A stretch of DNA of 64,000 bases from Siphonodentalium dalli (Eukaryota > Mollusca > Scaphopoda > Gadilida > Siphonodentaliidae), in NCBI GenBank assembly GCA_032622095.1, contig CP136063.1, positions 40,648,106-40,712,105 on the forward strand, written 5' to 3'. Numbering within the stretch: position 1 is the first letter of the stretch; every line of letters begins with the position of its first letter. The notes under the pieces are model-generated. The model saw nothing but the letters and a program-made list of their open reading frames with translations. It searched no databases and had not been told where the DNA came from. Positions 11,634 through 23,850 of the stretch are shown piece by piece. The position numbers and the translations under genes are program-made.

Positions 11634-12593
11634 AATTTAAAGTCAATACAAAGTCACAATTGCAGTTAGGTTCATCCCATACCCGTCTATTCAGTGATAT
11701 GCTGCTACGTCTATTCTGCTTAAGCGTTGTAGCCCCACTGTTATAATCCACCTTTAGCTGGCGTATTCTTGCCTCTAAGATTATTTGGCTATAACATCAT
11801 ACGTAATGACATAAAATCGTAAGGAAACATAGATATTGTGTGGGCTGCGTGACGTGAATATGTATTGGGGAAATAACGTCATAAGTAATGACAATAAATC
11901 TTGGACAAGTTGGAAATGGCAGAAAGGTCCAAAGATCAATATTTACCCTGATTTCGTCATCATTGTTTACATGTACATGTATAGGGAGTTGTGGGGCAAA
12001 GTGTTATGTTTTGTCAAGTTTGTTGTTGTGTTTACATTTGCAGCTATTCAAAGAGGGATGGGCTGATTATGTTTATGTCCAGTTATCTGATTTGCCTACT
12101 GAATGGAAGTTGAATATCATTCTGTCGGTGCAGCAAATTCATTCTCAACCGACAACTTGACAGTCTAAACCTGCATTATAGATCATTACATGTGAGTAAT
12201 AATATTTATTACATGATCCTACCTTTATTCCATTCAATAAACCCATTCTATAAATTGTGATATTAAACATTCGTTTAATAACAGGAAATAGTGCCAGGTG
12301 ACCTTTGACTTCCGGTTTGTGGTTTCTTTACATTCCGTACGCTACGTCTCAAAATACTATGGCTTCCAATATAATTTCAACAAACTATAATGAAAGAAGA
12401 TTTTGAAAAGTTATGTCATTAAATATACGCCATTAAATACGCCAAACAGTCTTTATTTATCTGGGACTATTTCTTTGCGCGGGCAAACAACGTAGAGTTG
12501 TGAGAAACGTCATCGCATGCCTTATAGAAGTTGATGTTAGTTTCGCCTCCCATTTGTTGATTTAAGTATGTTTTGTCGAGGTTTTGGATCATG
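11634..12593. other. Non-coding; one weak exon candidate considered and not called
   Basis: An acceptor-like sequence (tgtttacatttgcag at 12043) precedes an open stretch of about 39 codons, but no downstream donor gives a phase that joins to neighbouring candidates. Nothing else recognised. Confidence 0.35.
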
Positions 12594-12762
12594 TAATAAA
12601 TAGAATCTACAACTCGTCCCAAGTTTATAGCGGAATTTACAAAACTCGTCCAGTAAATTAGGTCTGTACCTCGCCAAAGGCTCGGTCCAGACCTAATTTA
12701 CTGGACTCGTTTTGTAAATTCCGCTATAAACTGGGGACTCGTTGTAGATCCTCTATATATTA
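12594..12762. mobile_element. Palindromic hairpin element H1
   Basis: A near-perfect inverted repeat: arms about 12605-12670 and 12689-12749 around a short loop reading 'cctcgccaaaggctcgg'. Termini are AT-rich: 'taataaataga' on the left and 'cctctatatatta' on the right. It shares terminal style and a CTCG-containing loop with the hairpins at 38758, 46331, 56801 and 59716 although the arms differ. Confidence 0.8.
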
Positions 12763-14180
12763 TTTTGTAATATGTTTTATAAAATCTTATCATGATCTAC
12801 ATGAAACCATGTCTGGACATGTTACGGTACATGATATACAGGTACTGGACTACAGCTATGCTCTCATTAAGCGACCTGTTTAACGAGGTTATGGCCGGTA
12901 CTTAACGCGGTGATACCACCAAAATACCGCGGTGATACTACCATACTACCGCGTTTATCATTTTGTACCGCAGTGGACCCGCGGTATTCAACTCGTTATT
13001 GGTGGTCGTTATTTGTTTTGTGACCGCGTTCAATTTACCGCGAACCGCCCTCCACCGCGAAGTGAAAACATGCGTGAAACAAACTAGGCGGCCTGCATGA
13101 ATCCAATTTGTGATCTCGGGAAGTTAAAAACACATTATTGTAAGGACGGTATCGCCTCTCTCGGGAGTTGGGCTATGTATATACACGATAGCGTCACGCG
13201 GTTGGATACAAAGTATAACTTCTGTATCTTCTGACAAAAAAAAATAGGTGTGTTTCCGGTATTTCGGTTTCTGCATGCCGACCCAAAACCTTTTTCCGAC
13301 TAAATATATTTTCCCCGTACCAAAATCAAAACATAAAAGTGAAACGCAAATAAAGCGACGTTTCATATAAACAAGGTGAAGTCGCATGCGACTTGCAGTG
13401 ATACCATATAATTTACAATCAATACTGAATTACGACTTGAACAGTTAAAGACAAAGCCGTGGCATCGAGGTCCTTTCTTTGATCGAGGATGAAAGGAAAT
13501 CTCGCCGAGAAAGTGACACCAAGTAATCATAAATCATGTTCACTCAACCAGTTACGATGTCGCAAAGTCTGTAAGAGCTACCGAAACCGTGATCAACAAA
13601 AATAATTGCATGCGCCAGCTCAAAATCGTATATCATTGAAAGTTATAGATGCAAGCTAAATTTTATTGACCAATTCGTCGGGAGAATGAAGTTAGAGTAA
13701 TTACAATTCAACGTACAGAATAAAATGCAGAGATTCGAAACACTCAACATCATGGCATGATTGTGATTGACACACAGTAAGTTACCGGTACATCAAAAAA
13801 TGGAGCACATGCATGTCTCCAGATACCATGGGGTTCACGATGGGTGAAAAGCATTTAACACTTAAAATAGCTCATACTTATTTGCAAATGGGTCCACTGT
13901 GTCTGTCGCTGTATAATTATGTTCGAACCACAGTAAAATAATGCGACGATATCGCAACAGAACATTGTAAATTCTCAAACAATTGACCGACATATTGCGC
14001 TTGGAAACTTTAAAGTTTAGATGTTGGTACGTCAACAGTCACTGAGCATGTGTGCGTCCGTGGTTATTGTCGGCGGCATTGTATGATCTCTTACAACATT
14101 CAGAGATCGCATGTATTCGCTGTACTCGGCAGTTCAGGGTACAAATTATTTTCACATAATCTTATCTAAATACTAAACAC
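12763..14180. other. Non-coding; ACCGCGGT-rich block
   Basis: About 12880-13050 has many 'taccgcggt/accgcgtt' words, a local degenerate repeat. The remainder to 14180 shows no exon, RNA gene or delimited repeat. Confidence 0.4.
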
Positions 14181-14784
14181 GATTCGGATGAAACGCATGC
14201 GTGTTTGGCATTGGAAAGGGAAAACACATGCCTCTATATATTAATTAGTTTGATAATTACGCACAAATCTGAGTAACGACAATTTTTGTTTGTCCGTTCG
14301 TTTGTTTGATACACCCAGTCGCTCGTAAGACAATCACTCGCACATTTTGGCATTTGGCTCACACTATTGTGTATTGGCAATTTACAAATAAAAATAAAAA
14401 CATTTTGCTCACTATCATGCCAGTGAATCTGTTACCATTATGGCATATGATTCGGATGAAACGCATGCGTGTTTGGCATTGGAAAGGGAAAACACATGCC
14501 TCTATATATTAATTAGTTTGATAATTACGCACAAATCTGAGTAACGACAATGAAACAAACTAAATTGGAAGTGCTTGTTGCAAAAAAAAACATACTTAAT
14601 TCCAAGCTGATTTAAATTTTTGTTTGTCCGTTCGTTTGTTTGATACACCCAGTCGCTCGTAAGACAATCACTCGCACATTTTGGCATTTGGCTCACACTA
14701 TTGTGTATTGGCAATTTACAAATAAAAATAAAAACATTTTGCTCACTATCATGCCAGTGAATCTGTTACCATTATGGCATATGA
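14181..14784. repeat. Recent tandem duplication (about 270/335 bp)
   Basis: Copy A 14181-14448 and copy B 14449-14784 are almost identical, both opening 'gattcggatgaaacgcatgc' and closing 'ttaccattatggcatatga'. Copy B keeps about 65 extra bases at 14551-14616 that copy A lacks. The duplicate 68-110-aa ORFs are translations of the repeat, not a gene pair. Confidence 0.9.
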
Positions 14785-15423
14785 AAAACAAACAACCATA
14801 TATTAGTATTTGGGACTCATCCCCTGACAGCTATCACAGAGGTCACCATACCTGTGTACATGTATACCGGTATGTAGAGGCCATATTGATTCTTCATTAT
14901 ATTAAAGATATGTGCGGTGTTGGCATTGGGTATGCTGTTAAAATATTCAGCTCCGTCAAAAACTGGCATTAACAGAAACAATAGCAAAATATAGACAGAG
15001 TTTGTTCTTATACCAATCAGAAATATGGCATAAACAGTCTGTTATTGTCAAATGATTTTCCTTTGTTATGTCAACATAAGCAAAAACATTACAGTACCTG
15101 GCTTTTCTTTAGATCCGGATATGGAACCAATAAAGAGCGGTTATGTAATTTGTGTGTGATTAACCAATAGAATTGCACTGTGTTACATGTATGTAAACAG
15201 AAGCAAAACTTCTGTAACACGAGAAGGCTCTTGTTTACGTACACCATCGTATGTCTTGACGACAATATACTACATGTACTTATGCACTGATTATGTTTGA
15301 CATATGAACAAAACAATATATATTTTATTAATCCTTCCGTTGATGGCGATTTGAACAAATACATATATGAATATTTCTACGAACACCGTCTGTGTCTTTA
15401 AAGTCCAATCTATTAATTATATC
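14785..15423. other. Non-coding, nothing recognised
   Basis: AT-rich sequence without delimited repeats, exons or RNA genes. Confidence 0.35.
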
Positions 15424-16010
15424 CCCTGTGCAACAAAGTTGTGGGGGTATACTGGAATCTGTCCATGGACACAAATATCTCAGTCGTTTTTTCAATTGTC
15501 TTCAGTGAAACTTGGCATACATGTAGACATCAACCAACATGGGAATCTGTGCACCTGCGATTATGGCACCTGTCAGACTTTTTTGGTGGCGTTATCCACC
15601 TTTTTTACATAGAAACTTTTCAAAACATGTATAATTTTGTCCTACCGGTATGGTACATTGTAAGGTCATTTTTTTTTAAACTTGGCACAGATATTTAGTA
15701 ACATGAGAACCTGTGCACCCGCGATTATGATGTCTGTCAGACTTTTTTTGGTGGAGTTATTTCCCTTTTTTAACTTAGAATTTTTTTTGCAACATGCATA
15801 TTTTTGTCCGAGCTTTTATTCCGACATTTTTAGGTCAATGTTTCTGAAACTTGGCACATATATTTAGTACCATGGGAATTTGTGCATCTGCGATTATGCA
15901 TCTACGGCATTTTTTGGGTTCAGTTATTCCCCCTTTTCAACTTAATAACATTTTTGCGACATATATAAGTTTATCTGAGTTTTTATTCCTACATTTTTCC
16001 TTCATTAGCA
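15424..16010. repeat. Tandem repeat of about 170 bp, roughly three units
   Basis: Units share 'aaacttggcacakatatttagta', 'gcgattatg' and 'gttattyccctttttaac'. The left edge 'caacaaagttgtgggggtatactggaatc' resembles a dispersed bivalve repeat end. Short ORFs repeat with the unit. Confidence 0.75.
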
Positions 16011-16017
16011 GGGCTTA

Positions 16018-16135
16018 CATGTATATATCGGCGAGAATCCAAATCTACCGTAGATTCTCATAAATATTCTCGCAAATTACCATGGATTCTCGCGAAAATG
16101 TATGTTTGGATTCTCGCAAAATCAGATGAAATATA
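16018..16135. repeat. Short inverted/direct repeats of GATTCTCGC
   Basis: 'gcgagaatcc', 'tagattctca', 'ggattctcgcg' and 'ggattctcgc' alternate in both orientations within about 115 bp. A low-order repeat of unknown role. Confidence 0.55.
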
Positions 16136-16765
16136 TGCCCTTATTAGGTTAGGATTAGTGTTAGGAGTTAGGGTTGTTCACCTGCAATAGGAATCTCTTA
16201 TTTTATTATTTTAACTACCGGTAAATGTTTACTGACAAGTGTACCATTTTATTGTTCTAAAAACATGGGGGGGGGGTATCCTTAGTCCCATTGGGTCTGT
16301 CACACCTCTAGTTAACGACCCCGCTCAGCACGCAGAGATACCGGTAGCGGTAAACAATATTATTGAACAATCAGAACTATTAAATTACTGTTAAGAAAAT
16401 AATGTGAGACCGTTGGTTTGCATACCATAGTTTTGTCGACAAAATGTACCATACCACATTTGTTATCGTGGTACATGTGCCCATTTCAGAAAAAACTTGA
16501 CATCTGAGCTACGTGAAAATGTCATTTACATGTACGTGTATCTATTTTATATTTTGGAACTTCTGCATGTAATTTAGAGCAGCGATTCATCGTGATTTCA
16601 ATGTATTGCGATACGCTTTCACAAGATCTGTTATTACAGTTCTGATTATAGTAATGTACATGAGTATGGTATGAGTCACACAGTATGACTTTCATGACCA
16701 CCAATCAATCGCATTCAATTCTTTGTGTTCTTTGTGTTAAACATTTTGGCTATTCTTGTTCACAG

Positions 16766-16932
16766 GGAGCCAGATATAAATGGTAAATGTAGCAGATATA
16801 CATTGTATGTTGACGGTCAGAGGTCAGAGAACCGAGTTCCAGTTGAGAAAATCCTTCTCACAGCAGAAGTAAAGTTGAAATTAAAGAGCTCCGGACTCCA
16901 AGACAGACTTCAGATTGTGGGAGCTATTCATC
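16766..16932 (+). CDS. Candidate internal exon of an unrecognised small gene
   Basis: Preceded by a pyrimidine-rich acceptor (ctattcttgttcacag) and followed by donor GTACAT. Open in one frame for 55 codons; the peptide begins EPDINGKCSRYTLYVDGQ and ends QDRLQIVGAIHL. It is richer in charged residues and less biased than surrounding repeat translations. Its entry phase fits the mini-exon at 7064-7068. Without a downstream splice the frame ends at a TAA at about 16944. I recognise no domain. Confidence 0.35.
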
Positions 16933-17487
16933 TGGTACATGTATAAAGACATGTGCAGTTATATAGTGAGTATTTTTTTTTTCAAAATACCATTTTTCAG
17001 TTGATAAATACAATATCAATGACAATGTATTTGAAGATCACCTATTTGATTTGGCCAAATTCGGGCCTCAAACATCAATTTTGAGTCGAAGTATCCCAAT
17101 AACACTCAGCATTATATGATTTCAATTTTCAATGATAATAATTTACTACCTCAAGTTTTTTGGAGGCCATCAAAAAGAGCAGACGATAGTCTCAGAGATG
17201 ATTTACATAAATGCATGAACATAATCGCAAGATTTTGACAGCTTGTGACCACAATTTTTTCAAAATTTCAACCCATTTACATGTACAGGTATTTACTGAC
17301 AAATGTCATGTAAGATTTAGCATGTGGCAATATACACACTTGTAACATACAAACATATAACCTGTTTTATGCTTCAAATGGGAGAAATATCAGTGGTTTG
17401 TTGATATGCACAGAGGCCCCTACCGTATATGTTTTTGCCCGCTAACTTCCACATATTCACAGACTGCATCGATACAATCCGGTTCCG

Positions 17488-18795
17488 TTTTTAGCTCAAC
17501 TTTACTTTGTAAAGTTTGAGCTATTGCCATGGCTTGGTATCCGTCGTCCGTGTGTGCGCGATTCGTCAACAATTTCCTTTAGCACGGGCTACAGGTCGTA
17601 CCTTTGTTCTGATTATTATGAAATTTGTCATGGAAGTTGACATTGAGATGGGAAACGAGTCATTTTGGGGTCATTTGGCAAAAAAACATGGCCGCGAGTG
17701 TGGCCATCTTTGATTTCAAAATTCAATCCATTAGCACGGGCTACAGGTCGTCTGATCATCATGAAATTTGTCATGGATGTTAATATTGACATGTACCGTA
17801 GATGGGAACGAGTCATTTTTGGGTCGTTCGGGCAAAAAACATGGCCGCCAGCAGCCATCTTGGATTTTCCTCTTAGCATGACTAAATCCTTTGGCGCGGG
17901 CTACAGGTCATAGCTTTGGTCGGATCTTCATGCAATTTGTCATGGATGTTAACAATAACATGTAGATGGGAACGAGTCCTTTTGGGGTCATTTGGCCAAA
18001 AAACATGGCCATCTTTGATTTTACTCTTTGAATGACTAAATCCTTTGGCACAGGCTACAGGTCGTACCTTTGGTCAGATCATTATGAGATTTGTCATGGC
18101 TGTTGACATTGAAATGTAGATGGGAACGAGTCATTTTGGGGTCGTTTGGCCAAAAAACATGGCCACCAGTGGCCATCTTGGATTTCAAAATTCAATCCAT
18201 TAGCACGGGCTATAGGTTGTATCTTTTGTCGGATCATCATTAAATTTGTAATGGATGTTAATATTGACATGTAGATGGGAACGAGTAATTTTGGGGTCGT
18301 TCGGCCAAAAAACATCTCCGCCAGCAGCCATCTTGGATTTTACTCTTTGCATGACCAAATCCTTTGGCACGGGCTACAAGTCGTATCTTTGGTCCGATCA
18401 TAATGAGATTTGTCATGGATGTTAACAATGACATGTAGATGGGAAATGGGTCATTTTGAGGTCAACGCCCAAAAAACATGGCCGCCAGGTGCCATCTTGT
18501 ATTTTGCTCTTTACATGACTAAAACCTTTCACATAGGGTACAGGTCGTATCTTTTGTAGGATCACCATGAAATTTGTAATGGATGTTAACAATGACATAT
18601 AAATGGGAACAAGTTTTTTTGGGGGTCATTCGGCAAAAAAACATGGCTGCCAGTGGCCATCTTGGAGTTTACACTTTGCATAACTACATGTAGGCCTAGC
18701 TTTCAACTTTCCACATTCCTAATCAATCCGTTGACTGTAACACATGAAATTATTCCCTTTCCAAGTTGAGCTACAGTGTCATTGACACTTTCATT
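17488..18795 (+). repeat. Dispersed 'gatggccgcc' element with central tandem repeats, both ends present
   Basis: The left end is a small hairpin 'aactttactttgtaaagtt' followed by 'gagctattgccatgg..tccgtcgtccgtgtg'. The body is about six or seven units of 160-215 bp, each with 'cgggctacaggtcgt', 'gatcatcatgaaatttgtcatgg', 'gatgggaacgagtcatttt' and 'aaaaacatggccgcc'. The right end is 'aagttgagctacagtgtcattgacactttcat', holding a short hairpin. Variable tandem units between fixed ends recall bivalve pearl/Helentron-type non-autonomous elements; that assignment is inference. Other copies: 33280, 39430, 52690, 54660, 59855, 60850. Confidence 0.75.
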
Positions 18796-20240
18796 TTGTG
18801 TCGAGTTCGACATCTTTTTACCAAAATATTTGAAGCGGCAAGTCGTTTTTTTGTTGATTACTAGTAGTTAAAAGTTTTCAAATATGTATGTTAATCATTC
18901 ATATCCTGTGAGATTCCAATTGTTAAAAAATGGGGCTAAGAACACGAATAAGGCTGCACAATATGTGCACTCCCTTCTCAATGTAAACAAATATTTATAA
19001 ACACAAATGCAATTTTAGCTTTTATGTTAACATACTATGGATAGCATTAACATATTCTACGTGTATATTTGTAATACATGTATATAATACCATGCCCCCA
19101 ACATCTACATCCCTCATAATTGGCTACAGCAATAGCAAATCCATTTACTGAAGCAAACTGGGCCATGGAAAAGGAATGTAGTAGGAAATGCCGAAGCCAA
19201 ACAATCTGAATTAAGAGGGCTGCATCTATTTCATTCAATGTTGTCCCATTTGTAGGCTTCATTTTGAGTTTTAAAGTTGTTGTAAACTGATTTGCATGTA
19301 CCCGGTATGCAGTAAAAGATACCAAGTCGCACACATGGTAAACAATCGGCACAAATTTCTGAGTTTACTATCACATATCTCACATGTTTATTGGGAAGAT
19401 ACATTGTAACTATTATCGTAGTTTATTTAGATGTAAATGATATTTATATGATTTATTCACATGACATAACTTCACAAGCTATTAAATCGCATAATTGAAT
19501 GTGAGCAGTGTAGTTTTCAATAATTATTTGGGTACACCTGTTATATATGCCAAAGTCATATCCGAAGGCCACAGCCCTAAGTTAAAGGGAGGGTATGAGA
19601 GGGGTGACCTCCCCCTGGAACTATCTATGGTAATGCCATAAAATGACAATTTATTGCTTTATTTGATGATTTAGTGTTTTGTTTGTTTTCAAGTATTAAT
19701 GGTCAAAAACAAATTATTTGAGTATTTGTTTTTCTTTCCAACTGTTTTTTGGGCACCTGGAGTTTGGGCGCCCATACCTGTTACAGGTCCCAAAACTGGC
19801 CTGGTTTCTACACTGAATGTGAGACAACACACAATTAAAGTGATGTGAAAGTTGAAACACTCCGATTGGGCGATCAAATAGTAATGAAGAATAATCTTGC
19901 TCAAAGTATTATTTTTACGAATATTAAACTAATTTTACAGCACACATCATTCTTATATATTAATTGAATGCATTGACTCTCGATGGCAAAATCATTTGCG
20001 TTAGTTTGTTGCCGATTGTTGCATCCCGAACCGAGATCTAAAAATTTACAATGAAGCATAATTCAGACGGTGATACATACATGTATGTAGTGGTATGGTT
20101 CATTTCTTTGAGATTTTCGGCAATGTTAGTAGAATGCAATATTCCCACAGTCGGCATAGCGCATGAGTACTAACTTATTAGTTGCAGGCACCTGAACAAG
20201 TCCATAATGATAATGTGTTTAAATGGTCTCCTTTTCAGCA
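18796..20240. other. Non-coding / intronic; nothing delimited
   Basis: AT-rich. Minus-strand ORFs of 101 aa (19047-19352) and 71 aa have no motif or splice support. No repeats with clear ends. Confidence 0.35.
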
Positions 20241-20261
20241 CACCAACAAACACAGTACTGT

Positions 20262-20378
20262 GATGCTATTCATGCACTGATGAACATTAACCAGAGTATT
20301 CAGAACAGCGGACCAAAAGCTGACATGGGACGATGTGGCGAGAGGCAGGAGACAATGACTGTTCGCATGGTGAATTGA
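20262..20378 (+). CDS. Candidate terminal exon of the small unrecognised gene
   Basis: After the tract 'ctccttttcag' (ending 20240) there are two possible acceptors. Using the second, after 'acaaacacag', the exon joins 16932 in phase 0 and reads YCDAIHALMNINQSIQNSGP and onward to a TGA at 20376-20378. Using the first acceptor in the same phase gives an early stop after 13 codons. AATAAA near 20654 could serve as a poly-A signal. Function unknown; the model needs RNA evidence. Confidence 0.28.
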   Translation, partial: DAIHALMNINQSIQNSGPKADMGRCGERQETMTVRMVN

Positions 20379-22052
20379 GCATACATGTACCGGTACATGT
20401 ACTATACTTCTGTTTTGTAACTTCTATGGGTTATATGATTCAAATGGAAATTTTATATCCTCTGAATGATCTGTAACCAATATGAGCTACCGGTAGAAGA
20501 TGCACCACACTGAGCCATTCAAATCCAAGATTATTTAATCTATCACACTCATACTGGTAGATGTATTCCTGTTTTAGCGATACTAAAAATCCCTTAAGCC
20601 TTTAATAACTGAATACTCATTGACGAGTAGTTAATCGTTTCCCATTTCTTCATTTGCAATAAATTCAGCAAACTGCCTGAGGCTGTTTGTTGCACTTATT
20701 ATATGATCACTCCTACAACTGAAAGATTGTAATTCATGTAGAATGCTTGAGGCTGTTTCATCTGTGCTGTCTACATGGGAGACTCGCATGTATAAGAGAA
20801 TGCACTGGCACAGGGTATTTAGTGCTGCACGAGCACAGCTCCCAACATGAAATGGTTAAAATGATTGAGAGGAAACAATAATATTTGATACGCCTGCAAG
20901 TGCATAATCCCTTGGGGGATGCATATGACGTTATATTTGGTGCACAGTATTTTTTTTCACTTTTTGTGATGGTATAGACCCCATGATCGCTAGATTTCAA
21001 AATATGATGTAGAACTTTTGTCAACATTCAAATTGGTAGTTTTTTTTACCACATGGTCCATGTAAATATTTGGTTGTTACTGCTGAATTTCCTTTCTCAT
21101 CTGAAATTGACATCCAAATGGAATTAAACTTGAGTAATGTGAATCTCACCTGATAAAGCTGGTAAAACTCTTAAGATGATTACTATTTATTTTGTTTTTG
21201 GCACATTTTAAGCAATTCCACTACACAGTGCTACAGCTGTACTTTCCTTTTTATGCGTTTTCATCTGTGCTATTCATTATAGGCCATCTAGCCGAATATT
21301 TTCTGAACTGTCTCTTTTAAATTCTCTCCGATTAAATTGTCTTGGATTTGCCACTTGAATGACTAAGTATGGCAAATCTTCCAGTTCATATTTGTTAGTC
21401 AACATCATTTAGATAATTTAAAAGAAATGTATTCCCCGTTCAGTCGAACTAAGAATACCTTAACCCTTTGATAACTGAATACTCACTGACGAGTAGTTAC
21501 TGGTTACACATTTGTATTAATGTTTATATAATTTCTCTTGTGATTATAAACAAAATTTTTATAAACGATAATTTCATTGTGAATTATGACACTTGCGCTA
21601 TCAGAATTTATCTGTCATTGGTAGAGTGGCGGTATTGTTTAGATTTCTGGTAGATGTTTATAGTGGAATATAAAAAACAGAATAATCACATGATTAAACT
21701 AGTGGCGTGAAATAATACATTGCACTTAAGTGTTTTACAAAATAGTCCTTGCCTCAAATGAATTATGTGGTAAAAAACTTGAGCGCAATGAATTATTTTA
21801 CGACACCACTTCAATCAAGTGAATCCTCTCTATTTATCTACATGTATATAGATCACAGTGCCTATATATACCATGTTGTTATGTTTAAAGTTGAATTCTT
21901 ATTCTGAATAAAATAATTTAGATAGAAACTTATCGCATTGTACTGAAAACCATTGATGGAACATTCTGGGTACCCAGCCATCACCCCCCCCCCCCCACCA
22001 CCACCCAGCTGGGTTCCCCATCCATTCTTCGACGCACCAAATGTGTCAGATG
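20379..22052. other. Non-coding, nothing recognised
   Basis: A short phrase, 'ataactgaatactcaytgacgagtagtta', occurs twice (about 20608 and 21471), marking a diverged repeat. A C run lies near 21984. No gene. Confidence 0.35.
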
Positions 22053-22382
22053 ACATGGACCTGTGTCGCCCCAAACGTGTCGTTTTACACGCCTGACGCG
22101 CTTTCTATGGACAAACTCTGTGACGCGTTTAGTGTGTCACCTGACACGATTGGGCGACACGTTAGATGTGTCGCATGACACATTTGCTGTGTCGCAAGAC
22201 ATGGACCCGTGTCACCCAAACGTGTCGTTTTACACGCCTGACGCGCTTTCTATGGACAAACTCTGTGACGTGTTTAGTGTGTCACCTGACACGATTGGGC
22301 GACACGTTAGCTGTGTCGCATGACACATTTACTGTGTCATTCGACGCGCTTTCTATGGACAACTTATCGTGTCATTTGACAC
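22053..22382. repeat. 146-bp tandem duplication rich in GTGTC/GACAC
   Basis: Two near-identical units (22053-22198 and 22199-22344) plus a partial third. Each contains many short 'tgtgtcgcatgacacattt'-type inverted words. Short plus-strand ORFs with CHLTRLGD repeats are its translation. Confidence 0.85.
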
Positions 22383-22954
22383 GGTAAAGTTTTTCAGTGA
22401 TATATATATATACATATTCGGAATGACATGTGGTATCACGTCATTGACCAACATGGCATTGAATGTTTCCTTTACCTAGACCAATTACCCCGTTTGCAGC
22501 TACTGTCTGCCCTTCTGTGTTCGCCACATAGAGATCTCGCTCTGCTCTCAGATAACCACCTTAATTTATCTCGGTTGCTCGTTAGGACAACAGCATTTAT
22601 GTGGAAACAGTTTCATTTTGATGATGGTTAACTAAAGTGATCAGCGCTCTTTCGGAATATAATGGCGTTATTTATTTATTTATTTTTGTTTTATTTTATT
22701 TTTTCCTATTAATACATTTACAGCTAGTTGGTAAATTATCTCAGTCACAGCTTTGGTCAATTCAGTACCATGCACCGTTCCGCCAAACATGTATAATTAT
22801 ATATACTTCAAATTACCCATATCTTCCTGCATGTGTAGGCTGTTTAACAGTTTACGTACGATACATTTTACATAACCTGACTTCAACGGACATCCATGAA
22901 TCTTAGTATTCTTCCGGATACATGATGGCACAAGCCATACCCATATCTACATGT
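22383..22954. other. Non-coding, nothing recognised
   Basis: A 67-aa ORF (22428-22631) has no motif and no splice support. The rest is AT-rich. Confidence 0.3.
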
Positions 22955-23150
22955 ATGTGTGTGTGCATGTATATATATATGTATATATATATATATGTAT
23001 GTATATGTATGTATATATATGTATGTATGTGTATGTATATATACATGTGTATGTATATGTATATGTATGTGTATGTATGCGTATAGTCCGTATATGTATA
23101 TGTATACATGCATTCGTATGTGTGTATACATATGTATGTGTATATAAATA
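22955..23150. repeat. Microsatellite (TATG/TATA)n
   Basis: Imperfect GTATAT/GTATGT repeats over about 195 bp. Open frames on both strands are composed of Y, I, C, V and H and are artefacts of the repeat. Confidence 0.95.
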
Positions 23151-23454
23151 CCATACAACTTTTGCAATTATTCAAACCTTGGAGATATCTGGCTTGCACT
23201 TAAGATAACCCTTTTAATTAACATATTGTATAACCGTTTTAAACACAATTTAAAGTCCCGCTTCAGCTCGACGTGAACTATTTCATACTCCTTATTTCCT
23301 CATAATGTCCCACATAATATGCTTTGGTGTAGTTAATTCCATGTACATGCACATATACACTGCATATATAGGTGCATGACGTTACATAATGTATTCATAT
23401 ATATGCGTGGATGTGTGTGTGAGGGTGGGTGTGTGTGTTTGCGTCCGCGACTAA

Positions 23455-23620
23455 GTCAAACTGGGGACGTAGACCTGATTTTATGCCTTGCACTGGGGAC
23501 CTAAAAAAAATGGGGACCTAAATGAGGTCCCCATTTTTTTGCCCACTTTGAAATACACAAATGGGGACCTTGAACAAGAAAAAACTAAAATTAAAAAAAG
23601 TCCCCAGTTTATGATTTCAG
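23455..23620. repeat. Cluster of TGGGGAC / GTCCCCA words
   Basis: Seven 'ggggac' or 'gtcccc' words in about 165 bp, in both orientations ('aaactggggac', 'cactggggacctaa', 'aatgaggtccccattttt', 'agtccccagttta'). The same phrase recurs at 24215-24280, 35505-35575, 39235-39405 and 52190-52250, and in the 87-bp satellite at 62 kb. Confidence 0.7.
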
Positions 23621-23639
23621 TCAGACACCTTCAGACTCC

Positions 23640-23833
23640 ATCCTCACGCTGGGAGTGTGTCTCGCTAGCACAGTTCGCATTCACACACGTGTCAAGTTAC
23701 TACGCATGCGCATAGGGCCTACATGTCAAATGACTGCGCATGCGCACCTAGATGCCTATGATGATACGTCACGACGATTTCTCAATGTTTTCTTGGCGCG
23801 CTCGGTGAATTTTCGGATATTTATCATATTAGG
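23640..23833 (+). promoter_or_regulatory. Candidate promoter with NRF1-type palindrome, upstream of the PWWP/recombinase gene
   Basis: Local CpG-rich patch. TGCGCATGCGCA at 23735-23746 is a perfect NRF1-type palindrome, with a near match (acgcatgcgca) at 23702-23712. A CRE-like tacgtcac follows near 23765. The patch ends 1-200 bp before an ATG plus consensus donor. NRF1 sites are typical of TATA-less housekeeping promoters; use here is inferred from position. Confidence 0.5.
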
Positions 23834-23844
23834 ATGCCATTTCG
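23834..23844 (+). CDS. Exon 1 (11 nt) of the PWWP / tyrosine-recombinase gene model
   Basis: ATG CCA TTT CG followed by donor GTAAGT at 23845. It ends in phase 2 and joins the next open, splice-flanked segment (38486) in frame. The intron would be 14.6 kb and contains the complete transposon at 26737-32292. Support is the donor, phase and promoter-like upstream sequence; additional exons in the intron cannot be excluded. Confidence 0.4.
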
Positions 23845-23850
23845 GTAAGT

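Noticed and set aside
12044-12160. Possible exon starting LFKEGWADYVYVQLSDLP
   Set aside because: Good acceptor, but the only plausible donor gives a phase that does not join to 16766, and there is no motif.
17628-18315. Repeated minus-strand ORFs of 73-83 aa
   Set aside because: Translations of the dispersed tandem repeat; the same peptide pattern reappears at 60.8-62 kb wherever the repeat occurs.
19047-19352. Minus-strand 101-aa ORF
   Set aside because: No recognised motif, no splice or promoter support, composition like the surrounding AT-rich sequence.
22883-23208. Overlapping ORFs rich in Y, I, H, C and V
   Set aside because: Translations of a TATG/TATA microsatellite.
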